This document shows positions 42,871 to 52,441 of a stretch of 64,000 nucleotides of DNA, piece after piece. The DNA is from Natronobacterium gregoryi SP2. GTDB lineage: Archaea; Halobacteriota; Halobacteria; Halobacteriales; Natrialbaceae. Position numbers and translations under genes: made by a program. The stretch spans positions 186,001 through 250,000 of the forward strand of contig NC_019792.1 in NCBI RefSeq assembly GCF_000230715.2. Reading direction: 5' to 3'. The notes beneath the pieces were generated by a model. It had not been told where the DNA came from. It ran no database searches and worked only from the letters and a program-made list of their open reading frames with translations. The first letter of the stretch is position 1. Each line of letters starts with the position of its first letter.

Positions 42871-44411
42871 TGCCCGAGCTCGGAGAACTGACCACGGACC
42901 TGCTCTCGACTCGCGTCGCTGCCACTCCCGAAGCCACGGCCCTGATCGACGTCGAGACCGACCGCGAGTGGAGTTACGCCGAGTTCGACGAGCGCGTCGA
43001 CGCCACTACTCGAGCACTCGCGTCCCTCGAGACCGACTCGTCTCGGATCGGAGTCCTGATGGGCACTCGACCCGCCTTCGCCGTCGTTTTCTTCGCCACG
43101 ATGCGGATGGGGAGGACCGTCGTTCCGCTGAACGTCCGCGAGACGACCGAGACGCTCGCAGGGAAGGTCGAACGAACCGATTGCGAGACGATCGTCTGTG
43201 ACCGCGAGACGGAGTCGACGGCACTCGAGATAGCCGACCTGGCGGATGCTGGGCCGGTCGTCTCTGTCGACGAGCCCAGGGCAGGAACCGTCGAGTATCT
43301 CTCCGATCCGACGGAAGACGGCGTCTCGAGCGCGTCGGATCGCGAAATCGATCCCGACGACACTCAGTTGATCATGTTCACGTCGGGCACCTCCGGCGAG
43401 CCGAAAGGTGTCCGACTGACCGTCGGCAATCTCGTCGCGAGCGCGACCGCTTCGGCGTTCCGGCTCGGCGTCGCTCCCGACGACCGGTGGCTCTGCTGTC
43501 TCCCGATGTACCACATGGGTGGGCTCGCACCCGTCCTCCGGTCGACGCTGTACGGAACGACCGTCGTGATCCAGCGCGAGTTCGACCCGGACGAAACCGT
43601 CGCTATCCTCGAGGCGTACGACGTCACCGGCGTCTCGCTCGTCCCGACGATGTGCAAGCGACTGCTCGAGGGCGGCTGGGAACCCGCCGACTCGCTGCGG
43701 TTCGTCCTGCTCGGCGGTGCGCCTGCAACCGAGGACTTGCTCGAGCGCTGCCTCGAGGCCGGCGTCCCCGTCCACCCTACCTACGGGATGACCGAGACGG
43801 CCTCCCAGATTGCGACGGCGACGCCCGCAGAGATACGGTCGCACGAGGGAACCGTCGGCCGGCCACTCGTCGGCACCGAGGTGACTGTCGTCGACGATGG
43901 CGGCAAACCAGTTTCGCCGGGTGAACCCGGAGAACTCGTCGTCTCGGGGCCGACGGTGACGCCGGGCTATCTCGAGGACGAGCAGACTGCTGCAGCCATC
44001 GGAGAACGAGGGCTACACACGGGTGATATCGGGTACCGCGACGAGGGCGGCCGGCTCTGGATCCTCAACCGCCGAAGCGACCGGATCGTCACGGGCGGCG
44101 AGAACGTCGACCCCGGCGAGGTGATCGACGCCCTGCGCTCCCATCCGGCGGTCGACGACGCCTCCGTCGTCGGCCTCCCCGACGAGGAGTGGGGCGAACG
44201 GGTCGCTGCTGTGATCGTGCCAGTGGGAGACGGCCTCGAGTACGCATCGGTGCTCGAGCACTCCGACGAGCGACTCGCGGGGTTCAAGCGGCCAAAGACG
44301 CTCGCGGCCGTCGACGAACTTCCCCGGACTGCGTCGGGGACGGTCGATCGCGAGGCAGTTCGAGAGCGATTGCTCGAGGACGGCGTCGACGTGAGTGACG
44401 TTCTTCGGTAA
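42870..44411 (+). CDS. menE: o-succinylbenzoate--CoA ligase
   Basis: This 513-residue ANL-superfamily adenylating enzyme activates o-succinylbenzoate as its CoA thioester. The P-loop-like motif is MFTSGTSGEPKGVRLT, then LPMYHMGGLAP, PTYGMTETASQIA, the hinge LHTGDIGYRDEGGRLWILNRRSDRIV, GGENVDPGEVID and the catalytic Lys near LPRTASGTVDR. It is the last gene of menA-menC-menE; the remaining men genes are outside the window. The three genes overlap by one to four bases. Confidence 0.92.
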   Translation: MPELGELTTDLLSTRVAATPEATALIDVETDREWSYAEFDERVDATTRALASLETDSSRIGVLMGTRPAFAVVFFATMRMGRTVVPLNVRETTETLAGKVERTDCETIVCDRETESTALEIADLADAGPVVSVDEPRAGTVEYLSDPTEDGVSSASDREIDPDDTQLIMFTSGTSGEPKGVRLTVGNLVASATASAFRLGVAPDDRWLCCLPMYHMGGLAPVLRSTLYGTTVVIQREFDPDETVAILEAYDVTGVSLVPTMCKRLLEGGWEPADSLRFVLLGGAPATEDLLERCLEAGVPVHPTYGMTETASQIATATPAEIRSHEGTVGRPLVGTEVTVVDDGGKPVSPGEPGELVVSGPTVTPGYLEDEQTAAAIGERGLHTGDIGYRDEGGRLWILNRRSDRIVTGGENVDPGEVIDALRSHPAVDDASVVGLPDEEWGERVAAVIVPVGDGLEYASVLEHSDERLAGFKRPKTLAAVDELPRTASGTVDREAVRERLLEDGVDVSDVLR

Positions 44412-44593
44412 TCCTCGGTCGACTGATGGTTGCGGGAGACGGCGCCGGCTCGTCGAACGCACTCACCGCACGGCCTTTGAGGTTTCAAATACCGTGGGAT
44501 ACTGACGTTGTAGCGACAACTGCGAAGCCCCGACAACAACGACTGATAGGGAGCGTAGCTGAGGTGGCTAAACCGGTCGCGATGGCACGAGTT

Positions 44594-45142
44594 TCAGGCT
44601 GTGGTCGAACTGCTGACCGTGTACGCTACGCCCACGAGACAGCCAATCGGAATAGTGAGCCACCATGTGAGGGCGAACCCGACGGCGACAACGATACCGG
44701 CCAGTTCGAGCGCGTTCGCCAGCGCCGACCCCGCCGCCGCTGACCCGACTCCTGTAACGAAGAAAATCGCCGCAATAGGGACGAACGCCGCGACGTACGT
44801 CGCCGCAGCGCCGACGACACCTCTCAACACACCGCTGAATGCGGTCTGGGTTTGGATGGCTCGCCATCCGGCCACTCCGATAAGAAACGCTGTCGGTGCG
44901 GCAATGACCGATCCGACCGTCGAGGAGTAGACGACCCAGTGGAACTCGAGCGCTGCAAAGTACGGCGACCAATCGAGGCCGAGATGGCCGGAATTGACGA
45001 GCCAGACTGATAAAACGTACAGTGCGGCCGAAAGGACGGCACCGATCGCGGCTGCGTATCCTGCAGCGATATCGTCTCGGTCCGTTCTGGGGCCGTATTG
45101 GTCGTAGGCAGTTCGGAGGGCGTGCTGGTTGGAGGGCAGCAT
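44594..45142 (-). CDS. hypothetical membrane protein
   Basis: This 182-residue protein has about five hydrophobic helices (AAAIGAVLSAALYVLSVWLV, WVVYSSTVGSVIAAPTAFLIGVAG, VVGAAATYVAAFVPIAAIFFV, ALELAGIVVAVGFALTWWL, GCLVGVAYTV) after a polar N terminus. I do not recognise the family. It is convergent with menE. Confidence 0.55.
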   Translation of the reverse strand: MLPSNQHALRTAYDQYGPRTDRDDIAAGYAAAIGAVLSAALYVLSVWLVNSGHLGLDWSPYFAALEFHWVVYSSTVGSVIAAPTAFLIGVAGWRAIQTQTAFSGVLRGVVGAAATYVAAFVPIAAIFFVTGVGSAAAGSALANALELAGIVVAVGFALTWWLTIPIGCLVGVAYTVSSSTTA

Positions 45143-45328
45143 ACGATATATTACTGTTCTAACTAATTATAAATGCTTTCTTCTGTTGAAACGATCGAAG
45201 TGTACCGACCCGTGGAGACTGCGACTGCTGTGGCTGGGAGTTTGCGAGTTGCGTTCGTTCGATTACGTCCTCCCGATTCGACCGTCGCCCACAGACAAGT
45301 TAAGAGTCTGCTATCCGTACTACGAGTC

Positions 45329-46156
45329 GTGTGTACGCTCACGCTCGCGTGGCAGGTTTTCGACGACGCACCGGTCGCGGTCGCAGCGAACCGAGACGAG
45401 CGCCTCGAGCGCGACTCGATTTCGCCAGACGTCTACAGCGAGGAGCCGAGGGTCGTCGCGCCGCAGGACGCCGAGGCTGGCGGCACCTGGATCGGCTACA
45501 ACGAGTTCGGCGTCTTCGCGGGAATCACGAACCGCTGGATCGACCACGAGCTGGCCGGTGACCGTTCCCGTGGACTGCTGGTGGCGGACGTCCTCAAGGC
45601 GCGTTCGGCTGCCGAAGCAGCCGCACTCGTCGAGGACACGACTGCCGCCGACGAGTACGACGGCTTTCACCTGGTGATCGCCGACGCCGAGAACGCGTAC
45701 TGCTACCAGTGGGACGGGGACCTCGAGATCACGGAATTCGATCCTGGCGTCCACGTCGTGGTCAACGTCGCGGTCGACGACGACGCGGACGTCCCGTCCG
45801 CTCGGGCGGACGCGGCTCGAGCGCAGGCCGAAAACGGCCGCGAGATTCGCAAAGAGCTTTCGGTTCTGACGGACGAGAGAGGGGAGCCGACCGAGACGGT
45901 CACAGCGTGGCTCGAGCGTGCCGGCGACGTGCTCGGTGACCACGAGTACGGCGTCTGTCTCCACGAAAACGGCTTTGGAACTCGGTCGTCGTCGTTGATC
46001 GCGATCGGTCCCGAACAGTCGCCGCCCGCCGCTCGCTACTCGTTTGCGGCCGGACCGCCGTGTCAGACTGAGTACGATCGACTCGAGGTGTCACTCTCGG
46101 AACCGGAGACGGAAACGGACACCACGAGCGAGGTCGACGACGAAAGGCACATTTAA
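45329..46156 (+). CDS. NRDE (TANGO2-like) family protein
   Basis: This 275-residue protein has the family opening MCTLTLAWQ with Cys2 and the signature VAANRDERLERDS. Further blocks are GGTWIGYNEFGVFAGITNR, SRGLLVADVL and YGVCLHENGFGTRSSSLIAI. These proteins have an Ntn-hydrolase-like fold. The function is unsettled, with links to haem/lipid handling in eukaryotes. I chose GTG 45329 because it puts Cys at position 2; a TTAAGAG element lies about 25 bases upstream, fitting a leaderless mRNA. The frame upstream of it is non-coding. Confidence 0.85.
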   Translation: MCTLTLAWQVFDDAPVAVAANRDERLERDSISPDVYSEEPRVVAPQDAEAGGTWIGYNEFGVFAGITNRWIDHELAGDRSRGLLVADVLKARSAAEAAALVEDTTAADEYDGFHLVIADAENAYCYQWDGDLEITEFDPGVHVVVNVAVDDDADVPSARADAARAQAENGREIRKELSVLTDERGEPTETVTAWLERAGDVLGDHEYGVCLHENGFGTRSSSLIAIGPEQSPPAARYSFAAGPPCQTEYDRLEVSLSEPETETDTTSEVDDERHI

Positions 46157-46181
46157 GCGGCTCCCCGACTCTGTTGTGGAC

Positions 46182-46232
46182 ATGGACGAACTCCTGCCTG
46201 TCGCGGCGAGCACGGAGGGGTGGTCACCGTGA
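46182..46232 (+). CDS. leader micro-ORF upstream of small HTH gene
   Basis: This is a 16-codon frame (MDELLPVAASTEGWSP). A TATA element TTTAAGC at 46152-46158 lies 24-30 bases before the ATG, the leaderless position. GGAGG (46213-46217) sits inside it. The stop codon TGA overlaps the GTG of the downstream HTH gene (GTGA at 46229-46232). Translation is inferred. Confidence 0.5.
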   Translation: MDELLPVAASTEGWSP

Positions 46233-46579
46233 GCGTTCCTGCGGTCGAACAAGAACTGTCCGAGGACGAGCACGCCGGGCTCGAACTCGTTCGCGAGACC
46301 GGTGGCATCCACCAGAGCGACTTCTGGAAGGAACTGGACGTCTCCTCGCGCAAAGGGAGTCGGATCGTCGAATCGCTCGTCGAGAAGGAACTGGTCGACC
46401 GCGAGGAGACCGTCTACGACGGGCACAACACCTACTATATCAGCCCGACCGCACGGGATCTGGATTTCACACTCCTGATGGCCGGCGACATGCTCTCGCC
46501 GTTTATCGGCGAGGAGGAGGTCGATCCCAACAGCGACGCCTTCTCGCAGTGGATCATGAACCTCGCCTACGAGGAATAA
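46229..46579 (+). CDS. small winged-helix regulator
   Basis: This 116-residue protein has a MarR/Lrp-type winged helix at residues about 10-80 (DEHAGLELVRETGGIHQSDFWKEL, SSRKGSRIVESLVEKELVDREE, wing VYDGHNTYYISP) and a short C-terminal helix. I place the start at GTG 46229, which overlaps the leader stop codon and has GGAGG at a proper distance; GTG 46220 lies too close to it. The family resembles small archaeal HTH proteins that fine-tune neighbours; target unknown. Confidence 0.75.
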   Translation: MSVPAVEQELSEDEHAGLELVRETGGIHQSDFWKELDVSSRKGSRIVESLVEKELVDREETVYDGHNTYYISPTARDLDFTLLMAGDMLSPFIGEEEVDPNSDAFSQWIMNLAYEE

Positions 46580-46598
46580 CCGTTTTTCGACGGTCGAG

Positions 46599-46997
46599 TC
46601 ACTCGCTGCCGACGTACGCCGTCGCTTCGATTTCGACGAGTAGTTCCGGCGAAATCAGTCGGTTCACCTCGACCATACTCGTTGCCGGTCCAATCTCCCC
46701 GAACACTTCGGCGTGTGCTCGTCCGATCGCGTCCCAGTCGTCGATGTCGACGACGTAGATCCGCGTCCGAACGACGTCCTCGAGCGTGGTGTCGGCCTCC
46801 TCAAGTGCGTTCTGGATGATTTCCAGCACGTAGCGTGTCTGTTCGGCAGGATCGTCGCGGCCGACGACGTTCCCGTCCTCGTCCGTCGCGGTCGTCCCTG
46901 AGACGTGGACGTGGGGACCGGCTCTGACGGCTCGAGAGTAGCCGACGCGTGACTCCCACTCGGTCTCCGAAGAGACGTGCTGCCGTGATCGATCCAT
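46599..46997 (-). CDS. RidA family protein (YjgF/YER057c/UK114)
   Basis: This 132-residue trimeric enamine/imine deaminase-type protein clears reactive 2-aminoacrylate-like intermediates. Typical segments are YSRAVRAGPHVHVSGTTATDEDG, QTRYVLEIIQNALEEADTTLEDVVRTRIYV and SMVEVNRLISPELLVEIEATAYV. The position of the catalytic Arg of canonical RidA (near SPxLPxARVCVE) reads NRLISPELLVEIEA, so catalysis is uncertain; many subfamily members lack it. Monocistronic. Confidence 0.85.
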   Translation of the reverse strand: MDRSRQHVSSETEWESRVGYSRAVRAGPHVHVSGTTATDEDGNVVGRDDPAEQTRYVLEIIQNALEEADTTLEDVVRTRIYVVDIDDWDAIGRAHAEVFGEIGPATSMVEVNRLISPELLVEIEATAYVGSE

Positions 46998-47021
46998 GGG
47001 CGACGTCGTGATCGAACCTCC

Positions 47022-47273
47022 TTAGTTACTGATGGTGTTCGGTCGATTTCGAGAGACGCCGATCAGGTACAGACCGATGGCCACCGCCTGAACGAGCACC
47101 ACGAGGAAAACGCTCTCCACGAGTAGTGCGGCGACGATACTGAAGACGAACGCGCTGATACCGATTACGAGTGGGGATCGACGGTCGTGAGCCACGGCTT
47201 CGCGGTACACGAAGCGTGCGATGAACGCCTGAACGACGAGGTAGATGGGGGCACCAATTCCGATTGCGGGCAT
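47022..47273 (-). CDS. small membrane protein
   Basis: This 83-residue protein has three hydrophobic segments (GIGAPIYLVVQAFIARFVY, LVIGISAFVFSIVAALLV, FLVVLVQAVAIGLYLIGV). Family not recognised; haloarchaea have many such proteins. Confidence 0.5.
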   Translation of the reverse strand: MPAIGIGAPIYLVVQAFIARFVYREAVAHDRRSPLVIGISAFVFSIVAALLVESVFLVVLVQAVAIGLYLIGVSRNRPNTISN

Positions 47274-47350
47274 ACGCTCCCATCTATGTAAGACTGCATA
47301 ACGTTGGTGTGTCTACGAGCGCGTTCGTCGAGTGGCTGTCGACAGTTCCG

Positions 47351-48622
47351 TCACTCGAGCGCGCTGGCCGCTCGAATAATCTCTTCCTCACCAAACGCGG
47401 GACCGATTAGCTGCAGGCCGACAGGAAGTCCGTCGGTTTCACCGGCGGGAACCGAAATCGCGGGCAGGTCCGCGAGGTTGACCGGCACCGTGTTCGCGTC
47501 CGCGAGGTACATCTGGAGCGGGTCGTCGAGACTCTCGCCGAGTTCGAACGGCGGCACGGGCATCGTCGGCGACGCGAGGACGTCGGCGTCGGAGAGCGCC
47601 TCGTCGAAGTCCTGTTTGACCCACGCTCGAGCGTCCTGAGCTTTCTTGTAGTACTTGTCGTGGTAGCCTGCCGAGAGCGCGTACGTGCCAAGCAGGATGC
47701 GCCGTTTGACCTCGTCCCCGAACCCTTCCTTGCGGGCCGCCGAGAACGCCTCGTTCCAGTTGCCGTCGTAGCCGCCGGAGTTGCCGTAGCGGACGCCGTC
47801 GAACCGCGCGAGGTTCGAGGACGCCTCTGACATCGCGATCACGTAGTAGGCCTCGACGGCGTGTTCGACCGACGGCAGGGAGACCTCGTGGTACTCCGCA
47901 CCTTGTTCCTCGAGGTCGGCGATGGCGTCCCAGAAGGTCTCGACGACGCCCTCGTCGGCACCCTCGAGTAGTTCCGTGGGGACGCCGACCGAGAGGTCGT
48001 CGATGTCGGCGGTGGCGGCGTCTGCGTAGCGCTCGCCCTCGAGTTGGGGCTCACGCGTGGTCGCGTCACGGTCGTCGGGGCCCGCGATCACGTCCAGCAG
48101 TTCGGCCGCGTCCTCGACGCTGTTTGCGAAGGGACCGATCTGCTCTAGGCTGTTGCCGTAGGCGACGAGCCCGTATCGCGAGACCAGTCCGTAGGTGGGT
48201 TTGATGCCGACGACGCCACAGAACGCGGCCGGACAGCGGATCGAGCCGCCGGTGTCGGAGCCGAGCGCGACGTCTGCCTCGCCTGCGGCGACCGCGGCGG
48301 CCGACCCACCGGAGGAGCCGCCGGGGACGTGACCGGATGCGGCGGGGTTGTCGACGGCACCGAAATTCGAGGTCTCCGTGGTCGTCCCCATCCCGAACTC
48401 GTCCATGTTTGCCTTGCCGACGATGGTCGCGCCCGCCTCTTTTAGTCGGCAGACGACCGTCGCATCGTACGGCGGGACGTACTCTTCTAACATCGCCGAT
48501 CCGCAGGTCGTCCGGACGCCCTCGGTGGAGATGTTGTCCTTGACGGCGACGGTCGTACCTGCAAGCGGCCCGTCCTCGTCGCCCTCGATACGCTCCTCTG
48601 TGATGAAGATATTCGCCGACAT
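47351..48622 (-). CDS. gatA: Asp-tRNA(Asn)/Glu-tRNA(Gln) amidotransferase subunit A
   Basis: This amidase-signature subunit of 423 residues frees ammonia from glutamine for tRNA amidation by GatB. The Ser-cisSer-Lys triad is visible: Lys in [10 protein letters not shown], and Ser pair in [23 protein letters not shown] followed by [14 protein letters not shown] terminus [14 protein letters not shown]. It lies two bases after gatC. gatB is not in the window, so the third subunit must be encoded elsewhere. The longer frame upstream is gatC in another phase. Confidence 0.95.
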   Translation of the reverse strand: MSANIFITEERIEGDEDGPLAGTTVAVKDNISTEGVRTTCGSAMLEEYVPPYDATVVCRLKEAGATIVGKANMDEFGMGTTTETSNFGAVDNPAASGHVPGGSSGGSAAAVAAGEADVALGSDTGGSIRCPAAFCGVVGIKPTYGLVSRYGLVAYGNSLEQIGPFANSVEDAAELLDVIAGPDDRDATTREPQLEGERYADAATADIDDLSVGVPTELLEGADEGVVETFWDAIADLEEQGAEYHEVSLPSVEHAVEAYYVIAMSEASSNLARFDGVRYGNSGGYDGNWNEAFSAARKEGFGDEVKRRILLGTYALSAGYHDKYYKKAQDARAWVKQDFDEALSDADVLASPTMPVPPFELGESLDDPLQMYLADANTVPVNLADLPAISVPAGETDGLPVGLQLIGPAFGEEEIIRAASALE

Positions 48623-48624
48623 GA

Positions 48625-48903
48625 TCAGGAAACGTTCGGGCCTTTGAAGTGGCCATCCTCGGTCTCCGGCGCGTTCCGGAGCGCTTCCTCGCTGGAAAGC
48701 GATTCTCGTTTCTCGTCCGGTCGCATCACGTTCACAAGGTCGGCCTCGCGGTCGACCGCTGGCACCTCGTCCAGCGTCTCGAAGTACTCGAGGATGTCCG
48801 CGAACTGCTGAGTGAACCGACCGACCTCGTCGTCGGCGAGGTCGACGCGGGCCAACTCCGCGACGTGACGGACCTCCTCGGGGCTGACGGCGTCGTCGCT
48901 CAT
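48625..48903 (-). CDS. gatC: Asp-tRNA(Asn)/Glu-tRNA(Gln) amidotransferase subunit C
   Basis: This 92-residue protein fits the GatC pattern: VRHVAELARVDLADDEVGRFTQQFADILEYFETLDEV, then a region with conserved R(P)DE. It wraps GatA and GatB together and orders the ammonia channel. First gene of gatC-gatA, divergent from TFB. Confidence 0.92.
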   Translation of the reverse strand: MSDDAVSPEEVRHVAELARVDLADDEVGRFTQQFADILEYFETLDEVPAVDREADLVNVMRPDEKRESLSSEEALRNAPETEDGHFKGPNVS

Positions 48904-49098
48904 ACGTGTTCGAACCCGCCTCCGGGGAGTAAGGGTTTCGATACGTGGGAACTGGCCACCGGGTCGGCTCGAGTCGGTCGTTTCGTTCGAAACGTCCTGT
49001 AGTTACAGAACATCTCACCGAAAGCTTTAAGTAACCGAGATTCTTTACTAGAGAGCACTACAGAGCGTTTTCATCGACGTTTCGATCGGTCACAATAC

Positions 49099-50076
49099 AT
49101 GACTGATTCCAGCATACGAACCCGCAATGACCAGCGACACCAGGCCGACCGAGTCGAATCCCGTGACGAGACGACCGAGCGCGAGCAGTGCCCCGAGTGT
49201 AGCGGTCGCCTAGTCTCCGACGACGAACGTGGCGAGACCGTCTGTGAGGACTGTGGCCTCGTTGTCGACGAAGGAGAAATCGACCGCGGCCCGGAGTGGA
49301 GAGCCTTCGATTCCGCAGAGAAAGACGAGAAAAGCCGGGTCGGCGCACCGACGACGAACATGATGCACGACCAGGGGCTGTCGACCAACATCGGCTGGCA
49401 GGACAAAGACGCCTACGGCAAAGCCCTCTCGAGTCGCCAGCGCCAGAAGATGCAGCGCCTGCGCACCTGGAACGAGCGGTTCCGAACCCGCGACTCGAAA
49501 GAGCGCAACCTCAAGCAGGCACTGGGCGAAATCGACCGGATGGCTTCTGCCCTCGGCCTGCCGGAGAACGTCCGCGAGACTGCAAGCGTCATCTACCGAC
49601 GTGCACTCGAGGAGGACCTCCTGCCAGGTCGCTCGATCGAAGGCGTCGCGACCGCTGCGCTGTACGCCGCCGCCCGACAGGCCGGCACCCCCCGCAGTCT
49701 CGACGAAATCTCTGCCGTCTCCCGCGTCGAGAAAGACGAAATCGCCCGCACCTACCGGTACGTGGTCCGGGAGCTTGGCTTGGAGATCCAGCCGGCCGAT
49801 CCCGAGAGCTACGTGCCGCGGTTCGCGAGCGACCTCGACCTCCCCGACGAGACCGAACGGCGCGCACGCCAGTTACTCAAGACCGCCAAAGACGCCGAAA
49901 TCCACAGCGGCAAGTCTCCCGTCGGGCTGGCCGCCGCCGCGGTGTACGCCGCAGCGCTGCTGACCAACGAGAAAGTAACCCAGAACGACGTCAGCGAGGT
50001 CGCAAGCATCTCCGAGGTCACGATCCGCAACCGGTATCACGAACTCCTCGAGGCCGAAGAGGGTGCGCCAGTCTGA
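49099..50076 (+). CDS. tfb: transcription initiation factor IIB (TFB)
   Basis: This archaeal TFB of 325 residues bridges TBP-TATA and RNA polymerase. The N-terminal zinc ribbon uses Cys31, Cys34, Cys49 and Cys52 (CPEC, CEDC). The B-finger region GPEWRAFDSAEKDEKSRVG is followed by two cyclin repeats (about 120-215 and 220-315), the second with an HTH that reads the BRE (TQNDVSEVASISEVTIRNRYHEL). Haloarchaea have several TFBs; which copy this is cannot be told. A TATA element (CTTTAAG, about 49024-49030) lies some 70 bases upstream, so it has a leader of roughly 45 bases. Confidence 0.96.
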   Translation: MTDSSIRTRNDQRHQADRVESRDETTEREQCPECSGRLVSDDERGETVCEDCGLVVDEGEIDRGPEWRAFDSAEKDEKSRVGAPTTNMMHDQGLSTNIGWQDKDAYGKALSSRQRQKMQRLRTWNERFRTRDSKERNLKQALGEIDRMASALGLPENVRETASVIYRRALEEDLLPGRSIEGVATAALYAAARQAGTPRSLDEISAVSRVEKDEIARTYRYVVRELGLEIQPADPESYVPRFASDLDLPDETERRARQLLKTAKDAEIHSGKSPVGLAAAAVYAAALLTNEKVTQNDVSEVASISEVTIRNRYHELLEAEEGAPV

Positions 50077-50364
50077 CCGACTCTGCCGGTGAGAACGGAC
50101 CACGGTATTCGAACTCGTTCTCTTTCGCGTTCGTTCACTGCGTTAACCAGCTCGTACTGAACAGGTCGATGCTCGCCTGCGGAGTGTGGCGTTCGCTCCG
50201 TCACCTGTCGTTTGGCGGAAGTCGTAGACACGCTCAAGGTGCACTCGAAGACTGGCGACGTCGAGCACGTGGACCCGTCTCTCTGTTCGACAGATCGGCT
50301 CCGAATCTGACCGTCACCCGCTCGTAGGCTGGTTTTCAAGCTCTATCGGATCGTATACGACGAT

Positions 50365-51258
50365 ATGGTCACCTCGAATCCGGCAGTCGACCCGGCGTCG
50401 CTCGCGACGAACGTGGGAACGTCGACGTTCAGGTCGGTAAACGGCCTCCGGTTGCACGCGCGAGTCGCCGGCGACCCAGACGACCCACTCGTCGTATTGC
50501 TCCACGGCTTTCCCGAGTTCTGGTACGGGTGGCACGAGATGATCGAGCCGCTCGTCGAGGCCGGCTTTCGCGTGGTAGTCCCGGACCAGCGAGGGTACAA
50601 CCGCAGCGAGAAACCACAGTCGGTGCGAGCGTACCGCCGGCCCGAACTCGCGCGGGACGTGGCGGCGCTGATCGACACCGAAGACCGGGCCACGGCGGAC
50701 ATCGTCGGCCACGACTGGGGCGGGATCGTCGCGTGGGACCTCGCGCTTTGCCATCCCGAGGTCGTCGACCGACTCTCCGTCGTCAACGCGCCCCACCCGA
50801 CCGCGTTTCGACGACAGTTGCTCTCGAATCCCGAGCAACTGCGTCGGAGCTGGTACGCCTACAGTTTCCAGCTTCCCTGGCTTCCCGAACGGCTCTGTCG
50901 GTACGACGACTTTCGGCTCCTCGAGCGAGCGCTCCGTGGAACCTCGGCACCGGGAACGTTCTCCGACGCGGATCTCGAGCGATACCGGCGTGCGTGGCGG
51001 CGGGAAGACGCTCTCGAGGGGATGATACACTGGTACAGGGCCACCGCACGATATCCGTCACCCTCACCGCGGGACCGCGTCGACGCGCCGACGCTCGTCG
51101 CTTGGGGTGAAGCTGACACGGCGCTCGTCCGCGAACTGGCACTCGACAGCTACGACCACTGTCGCGACGGACATCTCGAGTTGTTCGCGGACGCGAGCCA
51201 CTGGCTCCAGCACGAAAAGACCGATCGGCTGGTCGATCTGCTGTGTGAGCACCTGTAG
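50365..51258 (+). CDS. alpha/beta hydrolase, epoxide-hydrolase-like
   Basis: This 297-residue soluble enzyme has the oxyanion motif LLHGFPEFWYGWHEM, nucleophile elbow GHDWGGIVAWDLA (Asp as nucleophile), cap domain at about 150-225 and catalytic His in DASHWLQHEK. The Asp nucleophile with the HGFPE and GHDWGG motifs indicates the epoxide hydrolase/haloalkane dehalogenase branch. Substrate unknown. The 288 bases upstream (50077-50364) hold no gene I can support. Confidence 0.85.
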   Translation: MVTSNPAVDPASLATNVGTSTFRSVNGLRLHARVAGDPDDPLVVLLHGFPEFWYGWHEMIEPLVEAGFRVVVPDQRGYNRSEKPQSVRAYRRPELARDVAALIDTEDRATADIVGHDWGGIVAWDLALCHPEVVDRLSVVNAPHPTAFRRQLLSNPEQLRRSWYAYSFQLPWLPERLCRYDDFRLLERALRGTSAPGTFSDADLERYRRAWRREDALEGMIHWYRATARYPSPSPRDRVDAPTLVAWGEADTALVRELALDSYDHCRDGHLELFADASHWLQHEKTDRLVDLLCEHL

Positions 51259-51278
51259 TCGGTCCGGCGTCGGGCTTT

Positions 51279-51364
51279 CGTACGGTTTGCTGTCAGTCAG
51301 TGCCGGTGCGACCGCGAGCGCGCCTGCGGTCGCGCCGGGACATCGGGACAGCAGTCCGTATCAG
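51279..51364. repeat. palindromic intergenic repeat, copy after hydrolase gene
   Basis: The left end CGTACGGTTTGCTGTCAGTC pairs with GACAGCAGTCCGTATC at the right; the inner stem is CCGGTGCGACCGC against GCGGTCGCGCCGG. It lies 21 bases after the hydrolase stop codon and shares GTCAGTCAGT with the copy at 36838. Confidence 0.75.
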
Positions 51365-51550
51365 GTGACGGGGGCCGATCTCGCGCACGTCTATCGTTCG
51401 ATCAACTCACTCAATAATCATCGAGTACTGCTTCGTTCCGGTCGAAAGTAGCTGTTTATCACGTGTCCGTCAATCTGTTTCCCCCGAGTAAAAATGATAC
51501 CGAACATATTCGTAGACAGGGGTTTATACTGCCGTTTAGAACGCAGCACT

Positions 51551-52222
51551 ATGGTGCAAGCGACCCTCACGGTCACCCTGCCCGAGCAAGTCTGGGTGCA
51601 ACAGGTCTCGAGTGCGTATCCGGCGGCGACGTTTCGCGTCCTCGCGGCGGTACCGGGCTCGGACAGCGGGTTCGCCCTTGTCAGGGTCACCGGCTCGGAC
51701 GTCCCGGACGTGATCGACGACATGGACGGTCATCCCCAGATTACCGAGCTGACGCTCGCCCAGTGGAGCGAGAAGGAAGCGACCGTTCACTTCGAGACGA
51801 CGGCACCACTGTTGCTGTTTTCCTCTCGGGAGTCGGGAATGCCGATCGAGCTGCCAGTCGAGATCAGCGACGGCGAGGCGACGATCGAAGTCACCGGCTC
51901 ACGTGACCGGCTTGCCGGGCTTGCCGAGCAACTCGAGAACTTCGGACTCCAGTATCGTATCGAAAACGTCCACGAACGGCTCCACGGAACCCAACTGCTC
52001 TCCGAACGACAGCTCGAGGTCGTCGTCGCTGCCGTCGAAGAAGGATACTACGATACGCCCCGGGAGTGTTCGCTAACGGAGCTGGCAGACCACCTCGACA
52101 TCGCGAAGTCGACCTGTAGCGAGACCCTCCACCGGGCAGAAGAAGCGATCGTCAAACGGTTCGTCGATGACCTGCCGACGACCGAGGAATCGCTCGAAAA
52201 GCAGTTCGTCTCGAGCCGATAG
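51551..52222 (+). CDS. HTH-10 (bacterio-opsin activator type) regulator
   Basis: This 223-residue protein has an N-terminal beta-rich sensor region (about 1-150) and a C-terminal HTH-10 domain at about 155-215. The latter shows the family pattern LLSERQLEVVVAAVEEGYYDTPRECSLTELADHLDIAKSTCSETLHRAEEAIV. Such proteins respond to oxygen, light or small molecules in haloarchaea. The start ATG is fixed by a TATA element TTTATAC about 22-28 bases upstream. The longer frame upstream adds repeat-side sequence. Target unknown. Confidence 0.88.
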   Translation: MVQATLTVTLPEQVWVQQVSSAYPAATFRVLAAVPGSDSGFALVRVTGSDVPDVIDDMDGHPQITELTLAQWSEKEATVHFETTAPLLLFSSRESGMPIELPVEISDGEATIEVTGSRDRLAGLAEQLENFGLQYRIENVHERLHGTQLLSERQLEVVVAAVEEGYYDTPRECSLTELADHLDIAKSTCSETLHRAEEAIVKRFVDDLPTTEESLEKQFVSSR

Positions 52223-52441
52223 AATTGAACTCGGTCCGTGGAGTTTCAGGCTGGCAAGCGAGAGATGGCTATTGGCGGGGAGAAACAGTAGCAGATCCGT
52301 GAAATTAGTGTTGTTTGCTACCGGTTTCCATGTTTCTCCATCTTGTTCAGGTAGATGAAATCCATGGCACGAGCTACGGAAAATATCTGCCGTGGGTAAT
52401 AGTGGGCAACGCTTATTCAGCAATAAGTCCAAGTCGGTAAC

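Noticed and set aside
44545-44600. tRNA-like start (GAGCGTAGCTGAGGTGGCTAA)
   Set aside because: No anticodon arm, T arm or acceptor partner follows at the proper distance.
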